Assembly (NCBI RefSeq): GCF_025685685.1
Contig: NZ_JAGSYH010000003.1
Span: forward strand, 558,001 to 622,000
DNA length: 64,000 nucleotides
Direction of reading: 5' to 3'
DNA from: Acidicapsa dinghuensis
GTDB taxonomy: Bacteria > Acidobacteriota > Terriglobia > Terriglobales > Acidobacteriaceae
Program-made: the position numbers and the translations under genes
The notes under the pieces: generated by a model
Database searches by the model: none
What the model was told of the DNA's origin: nothing
What the model saw: only the letters and a program-made list of their open reading frames with translations
Shown here: piece after piece, positions 33,651 to 42,198 of the stretch
How positions within the stretch are numbered: position 1 is the stretch's first letter
How the letters are laid out: every line of letters starts with the position of its first letter

Positions 33651-34883
33651 ATGACGTCCGCGAAGCCAGTACCGTTGAGCAGAGCCATCGAGGTACTTTA
33701 CCGGTCGGAGTCTGGCAGGATACTGGCCACGCTGGTGCGGCTGCTTGGCGATATTGACCTGGCGGAAGAGGCCATGCACGAGGCTTTTGCTACTGCCCTG
33801 GAAGCATGGCGCGACAGCGGTATCCCTGAAAGACCTCGCCCATGGCTAATTTCAACTGCGAGATTCAAAGCCATTGATGGGATGCGCCGGCGGGCCCGCT
33901 TCGACGCCACGCAGACGGATCTTGGACTTTATCTTGAGACGCAAATCCATGACGAGCCTCAGGAAGAGGAGATCGAGGATGATCATCTCCGTCTTATCTT
34001 TACCTGCTGCCATCCATCGTTAGCTCCGGAGGGGCAGGTTGCTCTTACGCTGCGAGAAGTCTGCGGATTAACAACAGAGGAAATTGCCCGAGCCTTTCTT
34101 GTTACACAGGCGACACTGGCGCAACGCATTGTGCGCGCAAAAGCCGTCATTCGCGATAAGGCGATTCCCTACCAGGTACCTGCACAGCAGGAGCTTCCAG
34201 AACGGCTCGGAGCCGTACTTCAGGTTGTCTATCTTGTATTCAACGAGGGATATTCGGCAGAGACAACGGGATCAGAGCTGAGCTGCGAAGCGATTCGCCT
34301 GGGCAGACTGCTGCATGAGCTGCTGCCGGAACCAGAAGTGATGGGCCTGCTGGGGCTGATGCTGTTGCAGGAGTCGCGGCGCGCGGCGCGAAGCTCTCCA
34401 GAGGGCGACCTAATTTTGCTCGATCAGCAGGATCGTTCTTTATGGAACAGAGATCAGATCGCCGAAGGCATTGGGCTCACCGAGAGCGCTCTTGCATCGC
34501 GGCGCTTTGGCGCTTACACATTGCAGGCCGCCATTGCCGCTGTTCATGCCGAGGCTCCAACCACGGCATCGACGGATTGGCGTCAGATCGTGGCGCTTTA
34601 TGACGGGCTGATTCAGATACAGCCGTCTCCGGTTGTCGAGCTTAACCGCGCGGTGGCAATCGCTATGTGGAAGGGACCGGAGCATGGGCTTCGTCTCATC
34701 GATGCCATGCTGATGCGTGGAGAACTCACCAACTACCACCTTGCGCATTCTGCCCGGGCTGATTTATGCCGCAGACTTGGCCGGATATCCGAGGCCCGTA
34801 CTTCGTATGAGAGAGCGCTTGCTTTGGTCCGGCAGGAGCCGGAGCGCCGCTTTCTGGCCGGACGGTTGCGGGATTTGAAATAA
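33651..34883 (+). CDS. ECF42-type sigma factor with C-terminal extension
   Basis: About 410 residues, much longer than a plain ECF factor. Sigma region 2 is at the N-terminus (EVLYRSESGRILATLVRLLGDIDLAEEAMHEAFATALEAWRD...RPRPWLISTARFKAIDGMRRR). Region 4 follows (LTLREVCGLTTEEIARAFLVTQATLAQRIVRAKAVIRD), then a 200-residue helical, TPR-like extension (VYLVFNEGYSA..., SPVVELNRAVAIAMWKGPEHGL, YHLAHSARADLCRRLGRISEARTSYERAL). This is the ECF42 plan, whose members are encoded beside YCII/DGPF proteins, as here. The start at 33651 is an ATG; a TTG at 33630 is an alternative. Confidence 0.92.
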   Translation: MTSAKPVPLSRAIEVLYRSESGRILATLVRLLGDIDLAEEAMHEAFATALEAWRDSGIPERPRPWLISTARFKAIDGMRRRARFDATQTDLGLYLETQIHDEPQEEEIEDDHLRLIFTCCHPSLAPEGQVALTLREVCGLTTEEIARAFLVTQATLAQRIVRAKAVIRDKAIPYQVPAQQELPERLGAVLQVVYLVFNEGYSAETTGSELSCEAIRLGRLLHELLPEPEVMGLLGLMLLQESRRAARSSPEGDLILLDQQDRSLWNRDQIAEGIGLTESALASRRFGAYTLQAAIAAVHAEAPTTASTDWRQIVALYDGLIQIQPSPVVELNRAVAIAMWKGPEHGLRLIDAMLMRGELTNYHLAHSARADLCRRLGRISEARTSYERALALVRQEPERRFLAGRLRDLK

Positions 34884-34983
34884 AAATCAGCTTTGCTGTC
34901 GATTTTGCACGTGCGTAACGACTATAGGGCGAACAGGCAGGCGCGCAAACGGCGTGGCTGACTTTCAGAGGAAGAGATGAGAG

Positions 34984-35382
34984 ATGAAATACATCTGTTT
35001 GGGATATATCGAGCCGGGAAAATTTCAAGGCATGACGGAAGATGAGCGGCACGCGATGCTCGACGCCTGCTTTGAGTATGACGACCATCTACGGGCAAAT
35101 CATCACTTTGCCGCAGGAGAGGCGCTGCAGCCCCCGGAGAGCGCGTTAACGCTGTACTGGAAGAACGGCAAGGTGGCAACCACGGATGGCCCGTATGCGG
35201 AAACCAAGGAGCAGCTTGGAGGCATTCTGGTGCTTGAGGCGCGAGACCTGAACCATGCCATCCAGCTCATCTCGCAGCATCCGGGCCTCAGATATGGGCC
35301 GTGGGAGATACGACCGGCAGCCGACCTGAACGAGATGGTGCGGGAGAGTGAGCTTCGGCGAAAAAAGAGCTCAGAAGGATAA
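34984..35382 (+). CDS. YCII/DGPF-domain protein
   Basis: 132 residues: MKYICLGYIEP at the start and the ATTDGPYAETKEQLGGILVLEARDLNHAIQLISQHP block are typical of the YCII-related (DGPF) domain, a small alpha/beta fold. These proteins accompany ECF42 sigma factors in many genomes and probably act in the same signalling path; their activity is not known. It lies 100 bp after the sigma gene and 68 bp before a dihydrofolate-reductase-like gene, all in one direction. Confidence 0.9.
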   Translation: MKYICLGYIEPGKFQGMTEDERHAMLDACFEYDDHLRANHHFAAGEALQPPESALTLYWKNGKVATTDGPYAETKEQLGGILVLEARDLNHAIQLISQHPGLRYGPWEIRPAADLNEMVRESELRRKKSSEG

Positions 35383-35450
35383 GACTGTACAGAACGTGCA
35401 GGTACACCAGAAAACGACAAGAACAACATGGAGATGCGAGGGAGACACAG

Positions 35451-36095
35451 ATGTCAAAGGTGCGTGTAGCAGGATTTAGCGTTTCGCTGGATGGGTTCGG
35501 CGCGGGAATCGAGCAGAGTCTCAGCGACCCGTTGGGCAAGCGAGGAGCAGAGATGTTCCAGTGGTTTTTTCGGACGAGGACGTTTTGTGCGATGCATGGG
35601 AAGCTCGGCGGCGTTGTCAATACCGATGATGAGTTCGCACAGAGAGCGATGGATAACTTCGGTGCGTTTATTCTTGGCCGCAACATGTTCGGCCCTGTTC
35701 GCGGCCCGTGGCCCGACGATTCATGGAAGGGCTGGTGGGGCGACAACCCGCCGTATCATACGCCAACCTTCGTTCTGACCCACCATGAGCGCGAACCAAT
35801 CGTGATGGAAGGAGGGACAACCTTCTACTTTGTCACCGGCGGAATCGAAGAAGCGCTGAGGCTGGCTAAAGAGGCCGCGGGCGAAAAAGACGTAAAGATC
35901 GGAGGAGGTGTTTCCACCGTGCGGCAATATTTGCGAGCCGGACTGATAGACACACTGCAATTCGCGCAATCTCCAGTGGCGCTTGGTCAGGGAGAAGCAA
36001 TCTTTGCCGGGATCAACCTGCCAGCGCTTGGGTTCCGCGTGACCGAGCACAGGGCTACAGAGCACGCGACACATATTGTGCTGGAGAAAGCGTAA
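35451..36095 (+). CDS. Dihydrofolate reductase-like (RibD C-terminal type) protein
   Basis: 214 residues. VRVAGFSVSLDGFGAG at the N-terminus, FGAFILGRNMFGPVRGPW in the middle and VKIGGGVSTVRQYLRAGLIDTLQFAQSPVALGQGEAIF near the end fit the family that includes the RibD C-terminal reductase and YwjB/YyaP-type proteins. It probably binds NADPH; the substrate is unknown. Last gene of the ECF42-YCII group and convergent with the GMC operon; a hairpin at 36103-36136 separates them. Confidence 0.9.
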   Translation: MSKVRVAGFSVSLDGFGAGIEQSLSDPLGKRGAEMFQWFFRTRTFCAMHGKLGGVVNTDDEFAQRAMDNFGAFILGRNMFGPVRGPWPDDSWKGWWGDNPPYHTPTFVLTHHEREPIVMEGGTTFYFVTGGIEEALRLAKEAAGEKDVKIGGGVSTVRQYLRAGLIDTLQFAQSPVALGQGEAIFAGINLPALGFRVTEHRATEHATHIVLEKA

Positions 36096-36096
36096 G

Positions 36097-36136
36097 GAAA
36101 AAACCGGCAGCGATTCCGAAAGAGTTCGCTGCCGGT
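36097..36136 (-). terminator. Rho-independent terminator of the GMC operon
   Basis: Perfect stem ACCGGCAGCG / CGCTGCCGGT (36103-36136). On the minus strand it is followed by a run of six T residues, so it ends transcription of the minus-strand GMC operon. Confidence 0.8.
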
Positions 36137-36146
36137 GAATTGACGA

Positions 36147-37835
36147 TCAGAGCTCTCCGTTTTTCATCTGGTTGACAGCGTAGTCGCAGGCGCGGGCGGT
36201 CATGGCCATATAGGTCAGCGATGGATTCTGGCATGCGGACGAGACCATGAAGGAACCATCGGTGACGAACAGATTGGCGATGTCGTGTGCCTGATTGTGC
36301 GCGTTGAGTACCGATGTTTTGGGATCGTTGCCCATGCGCGCGCTGCCCATCTCGTGGATGCCTTCACCGGGTAGAGATGGTACGGAGAAGAGCTGGATAT
36401 CCTTGGCTCCGGAAGCTTGCAGCATTTCAGCACCGGTAACCTGCATGTCCTTGACCATAGCCAGCTCGTTCTCTCTCCACTTATGGCTGACCTTGATCGT
36501 CGGAATGCCCCACGCGTCTACCTTGTCCTTGTTCAGCTCCATGTGGTTGTCGTGGTTGGGCAGGCACTCGCCGAAGCCGGCGAAGGTGAAGCGCCATGGG
36601 CCGGGATTGCGAAGCTGATGCTTGAAGTCCGCGCCGAAGCCGGCCATATCGGTGCCGCGCCGCCAGTCTTCGCGTCCGCCGCCGCCCTGGAATCCGTAGC
36701 CGCGCACGAAATCGGGATGCTTGTCGTGCATGTTGCGGAAACGAGGAACATAGATGCCGTTGGGCCGGTTGCCGAGCTGCACGCGATCTTCATGGCCGGG
36801 AATGATGCCGGAAGCGCCCCCATGCATGATGTGATCCATAAGGTTGTGGCCAAGCTCACCGCTTGAATTGGCGAGTCCGTTCGGAAACTCAGTAGTGGCC
36901 GAGTTCAACAAAATGCGCGCAGATTCGAGCGTAGAAGCGTTGAGAAAGACCACCTTGGCGTGGAACTCCATCGTCTCTTTGGTCTGCGCATCGATGACCC
37001 GAACGCCGGTGATGCGCCGCGTCGCGGAATCGAATACGAGGCTGTGCACCACGCTGAAGGGCCGCAGCGTCATCTTGCCCGTTGCTTCGGCCGCGGGCAA
37101 TGTTGAATTGAGGCTGCTGAAGTAAGAGCGCGTGATACAGCCGCGTGAGCATGGGCCGCAGTAGTGGCAAGCACCGCGTCCGTTGTGCGGAACGGTGAGG
37201 ATCGCTGTGCGGCCGATGGTGAGGCAGCGATCGGGAAATTTCTCTTTCATCGCTTCCTTAACGGCGATCTCGGCGCAGTTCATCTCCATGGGAGGAAGAA
37301 ATTTGCCGTCGGGAAGCTGGGGCAATCCTTCTGTCTGGCCGGAGACACCGATGAAGTTTTCCACGTAGTCATACCAGGGCTCGATGTCTTTGTAGCGAAT
37401 GGGCCAGTCGCTACCGTGACCGTCATCCGCATTGGACTCGAAGTTGACGTCTCCCCAGCGATACGACTGACGGCCCCACATGATGGAGCGGCCACCAACG
37501 TGGCGTCCGCGCAGGAAAAGATACGGCTGATCGGGCGGCGTGGTGTAGGGATTTTCGAGATCGTTGACGAAGAACTTGGAGTTCCACTCATCGCCGATGT
37601 GACGCTGGATGGGCTGATAGACCTCTTCGTATTTGCGGTCGCGCAGGCCGCGGAATTTTACGTCCCACACCGGCACGTGCTCGACATAATCGCGCTCGGG
37701 GACGATAGTCTGCCCTGCTTCAAGCACGAGTGTCTGCATGCCTTTTTCCGTCAGCTCTTTGGCAGCCCATCCGCCGCTGATACCGGAGCCGATCACGATT
37801 GCGTCGTATTTATTTGCTGTTCCGATTACATTCAT
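36147..37835 (-). CDS. GMC-family FAD oxidoreductase (gluconate/sorbitol dehydrogenase-like large subunit)
   Basis: 562 residues. An FAD-binding Rossmann motif is at about 10-40 (DAIVIGSGISGGWAAKELTEKGMQTLVLEAGQ). The C-terminal GMC domain carries HEMGSARMGNDP and the catalytic region VSSACQNPSLTYMAMTARA. A cysteine cluster (CHYCGPCSRGC, about residues 223-233) is visible, as in the membrane-bound gluconate 2-dehydrogenase family. Its ATG overlaps the stop of the upstream subunit-3 gene (ATGA), so the two are translated together and form a complex that oxidises a sugar or polyol in the periplasm. The cytochrome c subunit of the classical enzyme is absent here. Confidence 0.93.
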   Translation of the reverse strand: MNVIGTANKYDAIVIGSGISGGWAAKELTEKGMQTLVLEAGQTIVPERDYVEHVPVWDVKFRGLRDRKYEEVYQPIQRHIGDEWNSKFFVNDLENPYTTPPDQPYLFLRGRHVGGRSIMWGRQSYRWGDVNFESNADDGHGSDWPIRYKDIEPWYDYVENFIGVSGQTEGLPQLPDGKFLPPMEMNCAEIAVKEAMKEKFPDRCLTIGRTAILTVPHNGRGACHYCGPCSRGCITRSYFSSLNSTLPAAEATGKMTLRPFSVVHSLVFDSATRRITGVRVIDAQTKETMEFHAKVVFLNASTLESARILLNSATTEFPNGLANSSGELGHNLMDHIMHGGASGIIPGHEDRVQLGNRPNGIYVPRFRNMHDKHPDFVRGYGFQGGGGREDWRRGTDMAGFGADFKHQLRNPGPWRFTFAGFGECLPNHDNHMELNKDKVDAWGIPTIKVSHKWRENELAMVKDMQVTGAEMLQASGAKDIQLFSVPSLPGEGIHEMGSARMGNDPKTSVLNAHNQAHDIANLFVTDGSFMVSSACQNPSLTYMAMTARACDYAVNQMKNGEL

Positions 37836-38434
37836 TGGCGCGCCTCCTGCAGTGGGGCACAGCCCGAATGGCTTGCCGGGATGATGGACTGTCCCAGCTC
37901 GTTTTCAAAACCGACTTCCGAGGTGTAGTAGCCGACGAGCGTGAGGCGCTTGAGGGTGTAGAAGAAGTTTTGAGGAGCTGGTGACGTGTCATGCTGCATG
38001 GCACGTTTCCTTGCCTCGGCACCCTGATTGTGCGCGGATTCCATCGCTTCGCCGTCCATCTGCTTCATCAGTTGCGTCTGTTGCGCAACGGTGCAATCGA
38101 CAAAATCTTTGCCGAAGAGCTTGCGGCTGCGGGCATCGACGGTTGCGAGACCTTCGAGGAAATGCGCAGTTTCCTGCTGCTCGAACCAATCGGTCAGCAT
38201 CAGATCGAGAAACTCATTGACCTTGGCGCCGGTTGCGCCGGGTGTATCGGTCGCGGGAATGATGAGCTCGGAGATGGTGGTTACAGTTGCATTCTGATGA
38301 GCATTCAGCGTTCTCAGCCCTGGGAACGGGCCTGCGTCTGCTCTTGCCTGCTGCAATGCCATCATCGCTTCCATGGGCATCGCGGATAAGACCGCTGAAG
38401 AGGTCAGCAATCTCAATACATCACGCCTTTGCAT
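37832..38434 (-). CDS. Gluconate 2-dehydrogenase subunit 3-like protein
   Basis: 200 residues with a twin-arginine-type signal (MQRRDVLRLLTSSAVLSA), suggesting Tat export of the folded complex. The mature part (TVTTISELIIPATDTPGATGAKVNEFLDLMLTDWFEQQETAHFLEGLATVDARSRKLFGKDFVDC) matches the small subunit that escorts GMC-type dehydrogenases. Because the GMC subunit has no signal of its own, it probably rides on this one. First gene of a two-gene operon. Confidence 0.92.
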   Translation of the reverse strand: MQRRDVLRLLTSSAVLSAMPMEAMMALQQARADAGPFPGLRTLNAHQNATVTTISELIIPATDTPGATGAKVNEFLDLMLTDWFEQQETAHFLEGLATVDARSRKLFGKDFVDCTVAQQTQLMKQMDGEAMESAHNQGAEARKRAMQHDTSPAPQNFFYTLKRLTLVGYYTSEVGFENELGQSIIPASHSGCAPLQEARQ

Positions 38435-38637
38435 TCTATGATTCCCCTCTAATTCATTACTCTGCCGCCGCCTGCGGCGCAGGCGAAATAGTCCCGCAAA
38501 GGCGACAGTGCCATTGAAGGACTTATATCAACGCGAGCCCCATGTCGGCCAGTCTCTAGTGGTAATATCCCGCGGTCCTGGGCCTTGTTCATGGTTTTTG
38601 CAGGTACTTTAGAGGCTGAAAATTCTGTAAGTCTTCA

Positions 38638-38666
38638 TTGACATGGGCTTGCCGCTTTTCTAATCT
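38638..38666 (+). promoter_or_regulatory. Sigma-70 type promoter for the alpha/beta hydrolase
   Basis: TTGACA (38638-38643), 17-bp spacer, TAATCT (38661-38666). It lies about 210 bp before the hydrolase ATG in the 444-bp gap (38435-38878) between divergent genes. The remainder of the gap holds no gene I can support. Confidence 0.6.
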
Positions 38667-38878
38667 GAATGCGTCAACCCGGGTAGCGCTGGACGCAGGG
38701 GCCTGAAATAACAGGTGCGTTTCCAGAGCGATGGTTGATGCGAGCTTCCCTAGCCGATTTGGGGAGGGCTCCGCCCAAAGCTACCCGGCGTCACTCCCAA
38801 AATCAGTTAGAGATGCTGCTCGATCCTTCCCGGACGTTGAGATATTCGCTGGACGCTGCTGCGTCCGAGGGAGTGTTT

Positions 38879-39757
38879 ATGGGTACATATCGAACTTTGA
38901 AGATGAGTGTGTGCGCACTCTTTGCCGTCTTCCTTTCATGCATCGCGCAGGCACAGAGTGGAGCGGAAGCAATCCACTACGGTGCGAATCCGGCTGCGGG
39001 CCATTATCTTCGCGTGGACGACGTGAATATCTACTACGAAACTTACGGCAGCGGTGGAACTCCGCTGGTGCTGCTGCATGGCGGGCTGTACGGATACATT
39101 GAAGAGTTTGGCGAACTGATTCAGGAGATGAGCAAGCACCGCCGTGTGATTGCGATTGCTACGCGCGGTCATGGCAAGTCGGAGATCGGATCGAAACCAT
39201 TTTCGTATGCGCTGTTTGCCAACGATGCCTATACCGTTATTCGTCACGAGACGAGCGAAAAGGTTGATGTGCTTGGATTCAGCGATGGAGCGGTGACTTC
39301 TTATACGCTCGCAAGCGCTCATCCAGAGCTGGTAAGGCGGCTGGTGGCGATTGGCGGCCCAAGGAAGTTTACGGATTGGACTCCCAATGCGCAGGAGGAG
39401 CAGAAGAATGCGAAGCCCTCGGATGTTGAGCGGGACTCGCCGCAGTTCGTGGCGGAGCGCAAGAAGCTGATGCCGCAGCCGGAGCGATGGATTGAGTTCA
39501 ACGAAAAACTCAATGCCATGTGGCTCGGGCCGGTTTATGTGACGGATGAGCAGATCGAGTCGATCAAAATTCCGACACTGATCATTGCGGGCGATCATGA
39601 TCCTTACAACCAGACGGAGAAGTTTGTTGAGCTTTATCAGCTATTGCCCCAGGGAGAACTGGCCCTCATTCCCGGCTGTGGTCATGTGGTGCTGAATTGC
39701 AAAGGTCAATTCACCATTGAGGCGGTCGAGGCATTTCTCGATGAGAAGGAAAAGTGA
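38879..39757 (+). CDS. Exported alpha/beta hydrolase
   Basis: 292 residues. The start at 38879 (MGTYRTLKMSVCALFAVFLSCIAQAQ) has GAGGGAG 5 bp upstream and gives a signal peptide; the longer frame to 38735 is not used. Alpha/beta hydrolase features: TPLVLLHGGLYG (oxyanion HG), nucleophile elbow GFSDGA with the Ser, IIAGDHDPY (acid) and IPGCGHVVL (His). A complete catalytic triad suggests an esterase or lactonase acting in the periplasm. Monocistronic; divergent from the GMC operon. Confidence 0.88.
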   Translation: MGTYRTLKMSVCALFAVFLSCIAQAQSGAEAIHYGANPAAGHYLRVDDVNIYYETYGSGGTPLVLLHGGLYGYIEEFGELIQEMSKHRRVIAIATRGHGKSEIGSKPFSYALFANDAYTVIRHETSEKVDVLGFSDGAVTSYTLASAHPELVRRLVAIGGPRKFTDWTPNAQEEQKNAKPSDVERDSPQFVAERKKLMPQPERWIEFNEKLNAMWLGPVYVTDEQIESIKIPTLIIAGDHDPYNQTEKFVELYQLLPQGELALIPGCGHVVLNCKGQFTIEAVEAFLDEKEK

Positions 39758-39769
39758 GGCGGAGGCTTT

Positions 39770-39807
39770 AAAAGAGACAGGCGGCTCATATGAAAGTGAG
39801 CCGCCTG
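39770..39807 (-). terminator. Hairpin terminator between convergent genes
   Basis: Stem CAGGCGGCTCA / TGAGCCGCCTG (39778-39807). On the minus strand it is followed by TCTCTTTT, which suits the minus-strand membrane protein gene. Confidence 0.6.
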
Positions 39808-39837
39808 CCGGGAACGTACTTCTGACTGCAACCATGC

Positions 39838-40197
39838 TTAGCCCGGCAGAAAGATGGCGACTAGAAAGAACACCAGCACGACGAGGAGGACGACGCAGAG
39901 AAGCGATGCGATCTTCGACCCGCGCGTGCGCTTGAATCCTCGCTGTGTGGCGTGGCGGCGTAGCCATGCCGAGATGCCGAAGCAGCACAGGCCTGCGCAC
40001 GCAGCAAACGCAAGATAGAGCATGACGGCGCGAGTCTCGCGTGACCAGCCGGGTGAGAGTAGCATCATCAGCACGAAGTAGATTGCCAGCAGACCTGCTG
40101 CGTCACACGGTATGGCTGTAAGGAGCTCCCAGTAAGTGAACCAGCTCTTCCCTAACTGGATGCGCGATGGTGTGTCCTTGGAATCAGCAGCACTCAT
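39838..40197 (-). CDS. Small membrane protein of unknown function
   Basis: 119 residues with three hydrophobic spans (about 28-48, 58-78, 95-117) and a basic loop between the second and third (RRHATQRGFKRTRGSK). No family recognised. It sits between a hydrolase (convergent) and a radical SAM gene (same strand, 73 bp away) and may be co-transcribed with the latter. Confidence 0.6.
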   Translation of the reverse strand: MSAADSKDTPSRIQLGKSWFTYWELLTAIPCDAAGLLAIYFVLMMLLSPGWSRETRAVMLYLAFAACAGLCCFGISAWLRRHATQRGFKRTRGSKIASLLCVVLLVVLVFFLVAIFLPG

Positions 40198-40270
40198 ACA
40201 CCATAGTTTGCCTTGTCAGGGTTGACCTCGTCAGGGCACTTGATCGGGCATCGTATCGCGCGCTTTGTGG

Positions 40271-41299
40271 TCAATTCTGAAGAATCTTGAAAGCTGCTGT
40301 TTTCGGCTCGGGAGCGGTTCTAGAGAACTTCTCCCGTACTGCCCGCAAAGACGTTCCGACGCGGTCAGATACATGGAGCAGATGGCCAGCGGTGAGGGGT
40401 CCGAGCACACGATGGTGCCCGACTGCGGCCAGCACCATGGAGGCGATGCAGCCGCACTCGGCGCAGTTTGGATTCCCTCCGAACTGGCAGGGGGTGATCC
40501 TGGTTTGCAGATCCGCGGAAATGGTGCGCGTTGTTTTGGCGAAGATGCACTCTTCCGGGCTTTGGGGAGGAGCGAGAAATTCCCGGAGGAGCGGTTCCGG
40601 CATCTCCAGGATCGGATATTGCACACGCAGACGCATCAGATCCTGCACGACGAATGCGCGCTGTTCGGGGGTCAATATTTCCTCTCCGGTTGCTCCACGC
40701 TGCGGGGTGAAAAAGCTGAACCAGACCCTATGGATCTCAGGACGCGCGCTCCAGAAGCGAAGGAACTCCTCCAGGTAGCCAGGGCGTCCCGCGATATTAC
40801 CCGTGATGGTCGAGTGGATCGTTACTTTCGCGAAAGCGATGTTCTTGAGGATGCGATCGTACGTGGCTGGTTTACGCCGTTCATCATGCTCCGGCTGCAG
40901 ACCGTCGATAGACACCACAACGTTCAGGCGTTTGAATCGGCCCCACTCCGCCGGTATCTGCCGAAAGGCGCTGGTGACGATCTGCGTATACACCCGACGG
41001 GCATCGAGCTCCGGCAGAAGTATTTCCAACTCGCGGTAGCGGACCAGAGGATCACCGCCGACAAGAGAGACGTGGAGCGGTTTTTCCCGATCAACGATCT
41101 CCAGAATCTTCGCTACCAGCTCTGCTCCTTTGAAATCGGAGAGCTCACGCAGCCCGGTTTCGCTTCCCAAATGAGCTGCGTCGAACGCATAACAACCAGG
41201 GCAACGCAACGGGCACTCTTTGGTGATCTCGATGGAAAGAGAAGGTTTACGTCCTATAAGAATCGCTGCCCATGCCTGTAAGACTTCAGATGTCTTCAT
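40271..41299 (-). CDS. Radical SAM protein with C-terminal cysteine cluster
   Basis: 342 residues. The N-terminal CPLRCPGC provides the CxxxCxxC cysteines that bind the SAM-cleaving iron-sulfur cluster. VSLVGGDPLVR is the GGE-like SAM motif, and NVVVSIDGLQPEHDERR and related strands follow the radical SAM barrel. The C-terminus has further Cys residues (CIFAKTTRTISADLQTRITPCQFG...CAECGC) like the SPASM/twitch auxiliary cluster. The substrate cannot be read from sequence; there is no peptide-precursor gene next to it. Divergent from the cold-shock gene. Confidence 0.88.
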   Translation of the reverse strand: MKTSEVLQAWAAILIGRKPSLSIEITKECPLRCPGCYAFDAAHLGSETGLRELSDFKGAELVAKILEIVDREKPLHVSLVGGDPLVRYRELEILLPELDARRVYTQIVTSAFRQIPAEWGRFKRLNVVVSIDGLQPEHDERRKPATYDRILKNIAFAKVTIHSTITGNIAGRPGYLEEFLRFWSARPEIHRVWFSFFTPQRGATGEEILTPEQRAFVVQDLMRLRVQYPILEMPEPLLREFLAPPQSPEECIFAKTTRTISADLQTRITPCQFGGNPNCAECGCIASMVLAAVGHHRVLGPLTAGHLLHVSDRVGTSLRAVREKFSRTAPEPKTAAFKILQN

Positions 41300-41524
41300 T
41301 CACGCCCCATACGCACGTAGGTTAGATGCCTGTTTTGGAGTACATGGGCGCACGGAACAAGCTGAGAAGCGTGTTTCTTCTGCTTTTAGGGTTTTTACGC
41401 GAATTAGTATATGCTGTAAGTTGATCGAAGAATCCGATCTGGTCTTTTTTGCCTGTTCCGTGAACCGCTACTCGCAACCAATTCCAAATTGAGTTCGGCG
41501 GTACATTGTCAAAGGAACAAGTTA

Positions 41525-41725
41525 ATGGAACAAGGAACAGTAAAGTGGTTTAACGACGCGAAGGGATTCGGCTTTCTGAGCCGGCCCAACGGCGATGATG
41601 TGTTTGTACACTTCTCGGCGATTGAGAGCCAGGGCTTCCGCAGCCTTCAAGAAGGCCAGGCAGTGGTCTTCAACGTCGTCAAGGGCCCTAAGGGCTTCCA
41701 GGCAGAGAACGTAAGGATTGCCTGA
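41525..41725 (+). CDS. cspA: Cold-shock protein
   Basis: 66 residues: [33 protein letters not shown] is a full CSD OB-fold with RNP1 (KGFGFL) and RNP2 (VFVHF). It binds single-stranded RNA and DNA as an RNA chaperone. AAGGAAC lies upstream of the ATG. More than 100 bp of upstream sequence could form a 5' UTR, as in other csp genes. It is followed directly by a strong terminator. Confidence 0.96.
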   Translation: MEQGTVKWFNDAKGFGFLSRPNGDDVFVHFSAIESQGFRSLQEGQAVVFNVVKGPKGFQAENVRIA

Positions 41726-41744
41726 TCAAGAGATAACTGATTGA

Positions 41745-41777
41745 AAGAGGGCGGTCATCAAGGCCGCCCTCTTTTTC
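41745..41777 (+). terminator. Rho-independent terminator of the cold-shock gene
   Basis: Perfect stem AGAGGGCGG / CCGCCCTCT (41746-41772) followed by a run of Ts. Confidence 0.88.
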
Positions 41778-41797
41778 ATCCTCGAAAAAGGAATCCC

Positions 41798-42106
41798 ATG
41801 GCAAAACCTGCTCTTCGGAACGATAAGTATTTCCTCCGCGATCTTCATCAAGAGATTGATCTTTACGATCGCAAGCTTTCCCACCTGAAAAACTATGTAG
41901 AGTTTGCCTCCGCTGCAGACCGCGAAGAGGCTCAGAAAAAATTGATCACGAAGCGGGCCACTCTCGAGAAAGCCGCGAGAGATCTTGTGGCATCCGGCGT
42001 TGAATTCGAGGAGAAGGATCTTCCGCGATCATTTCGCAAGGAAAACCTCGAACAAGATATCGAGCATGTCGAGCGCGAGAATATCTTCCTGGTCAAGCAA
42101 GCGTAA
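41798..42106 (+). CDS. Small coiled-coil protein of unknown function
   Basis: 102 residues, highly charged and helical (DLHQEIDLYDRKLSHLKNYVEFASAADREEAQKKLITKRATLEKAARDLVASGVEFEEKDLPRSF...). The start at 41798 has AAAAGGA before it and lies just after the csp terminator. No signal peptide or membrane span. No family is recognised; the composition suggests a cytoplasmic coiled-coil partner. The next small gene follows on the same strand. Confidence 0.7.
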   Translation: MAKPALRNDKYFLRDLHQEIDLYDRKLSHLKNYVEFASAADREEAQKKLITKRATLEKAARDLVASGVEFEEKDLPRSFRKENLEQDIEHVERENIFLVKQA

Positions 42107-42198
42107 GACGCCCACGGCTGTTTCAGTTTTCACCAGCTATCGCTTCGCCCAAATCGCTGTATGTAGTGAATCGCTCCAAAGGATTGGTATCTCAATCC

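Noticed and set aside
37164-37928. Plus-strand 254-residue frame opposite the GMC gene
   Set aside because: Antisense shadow of a gene with complete FAD and GMC motifs.
40265-41281. Plus-strand 338-residue frame opposite the radical SAM gene
   Set aside because: Antisense shadow; the minus-strand protein has the full CxxxCxxC motif and a matching C-terminal cluster.
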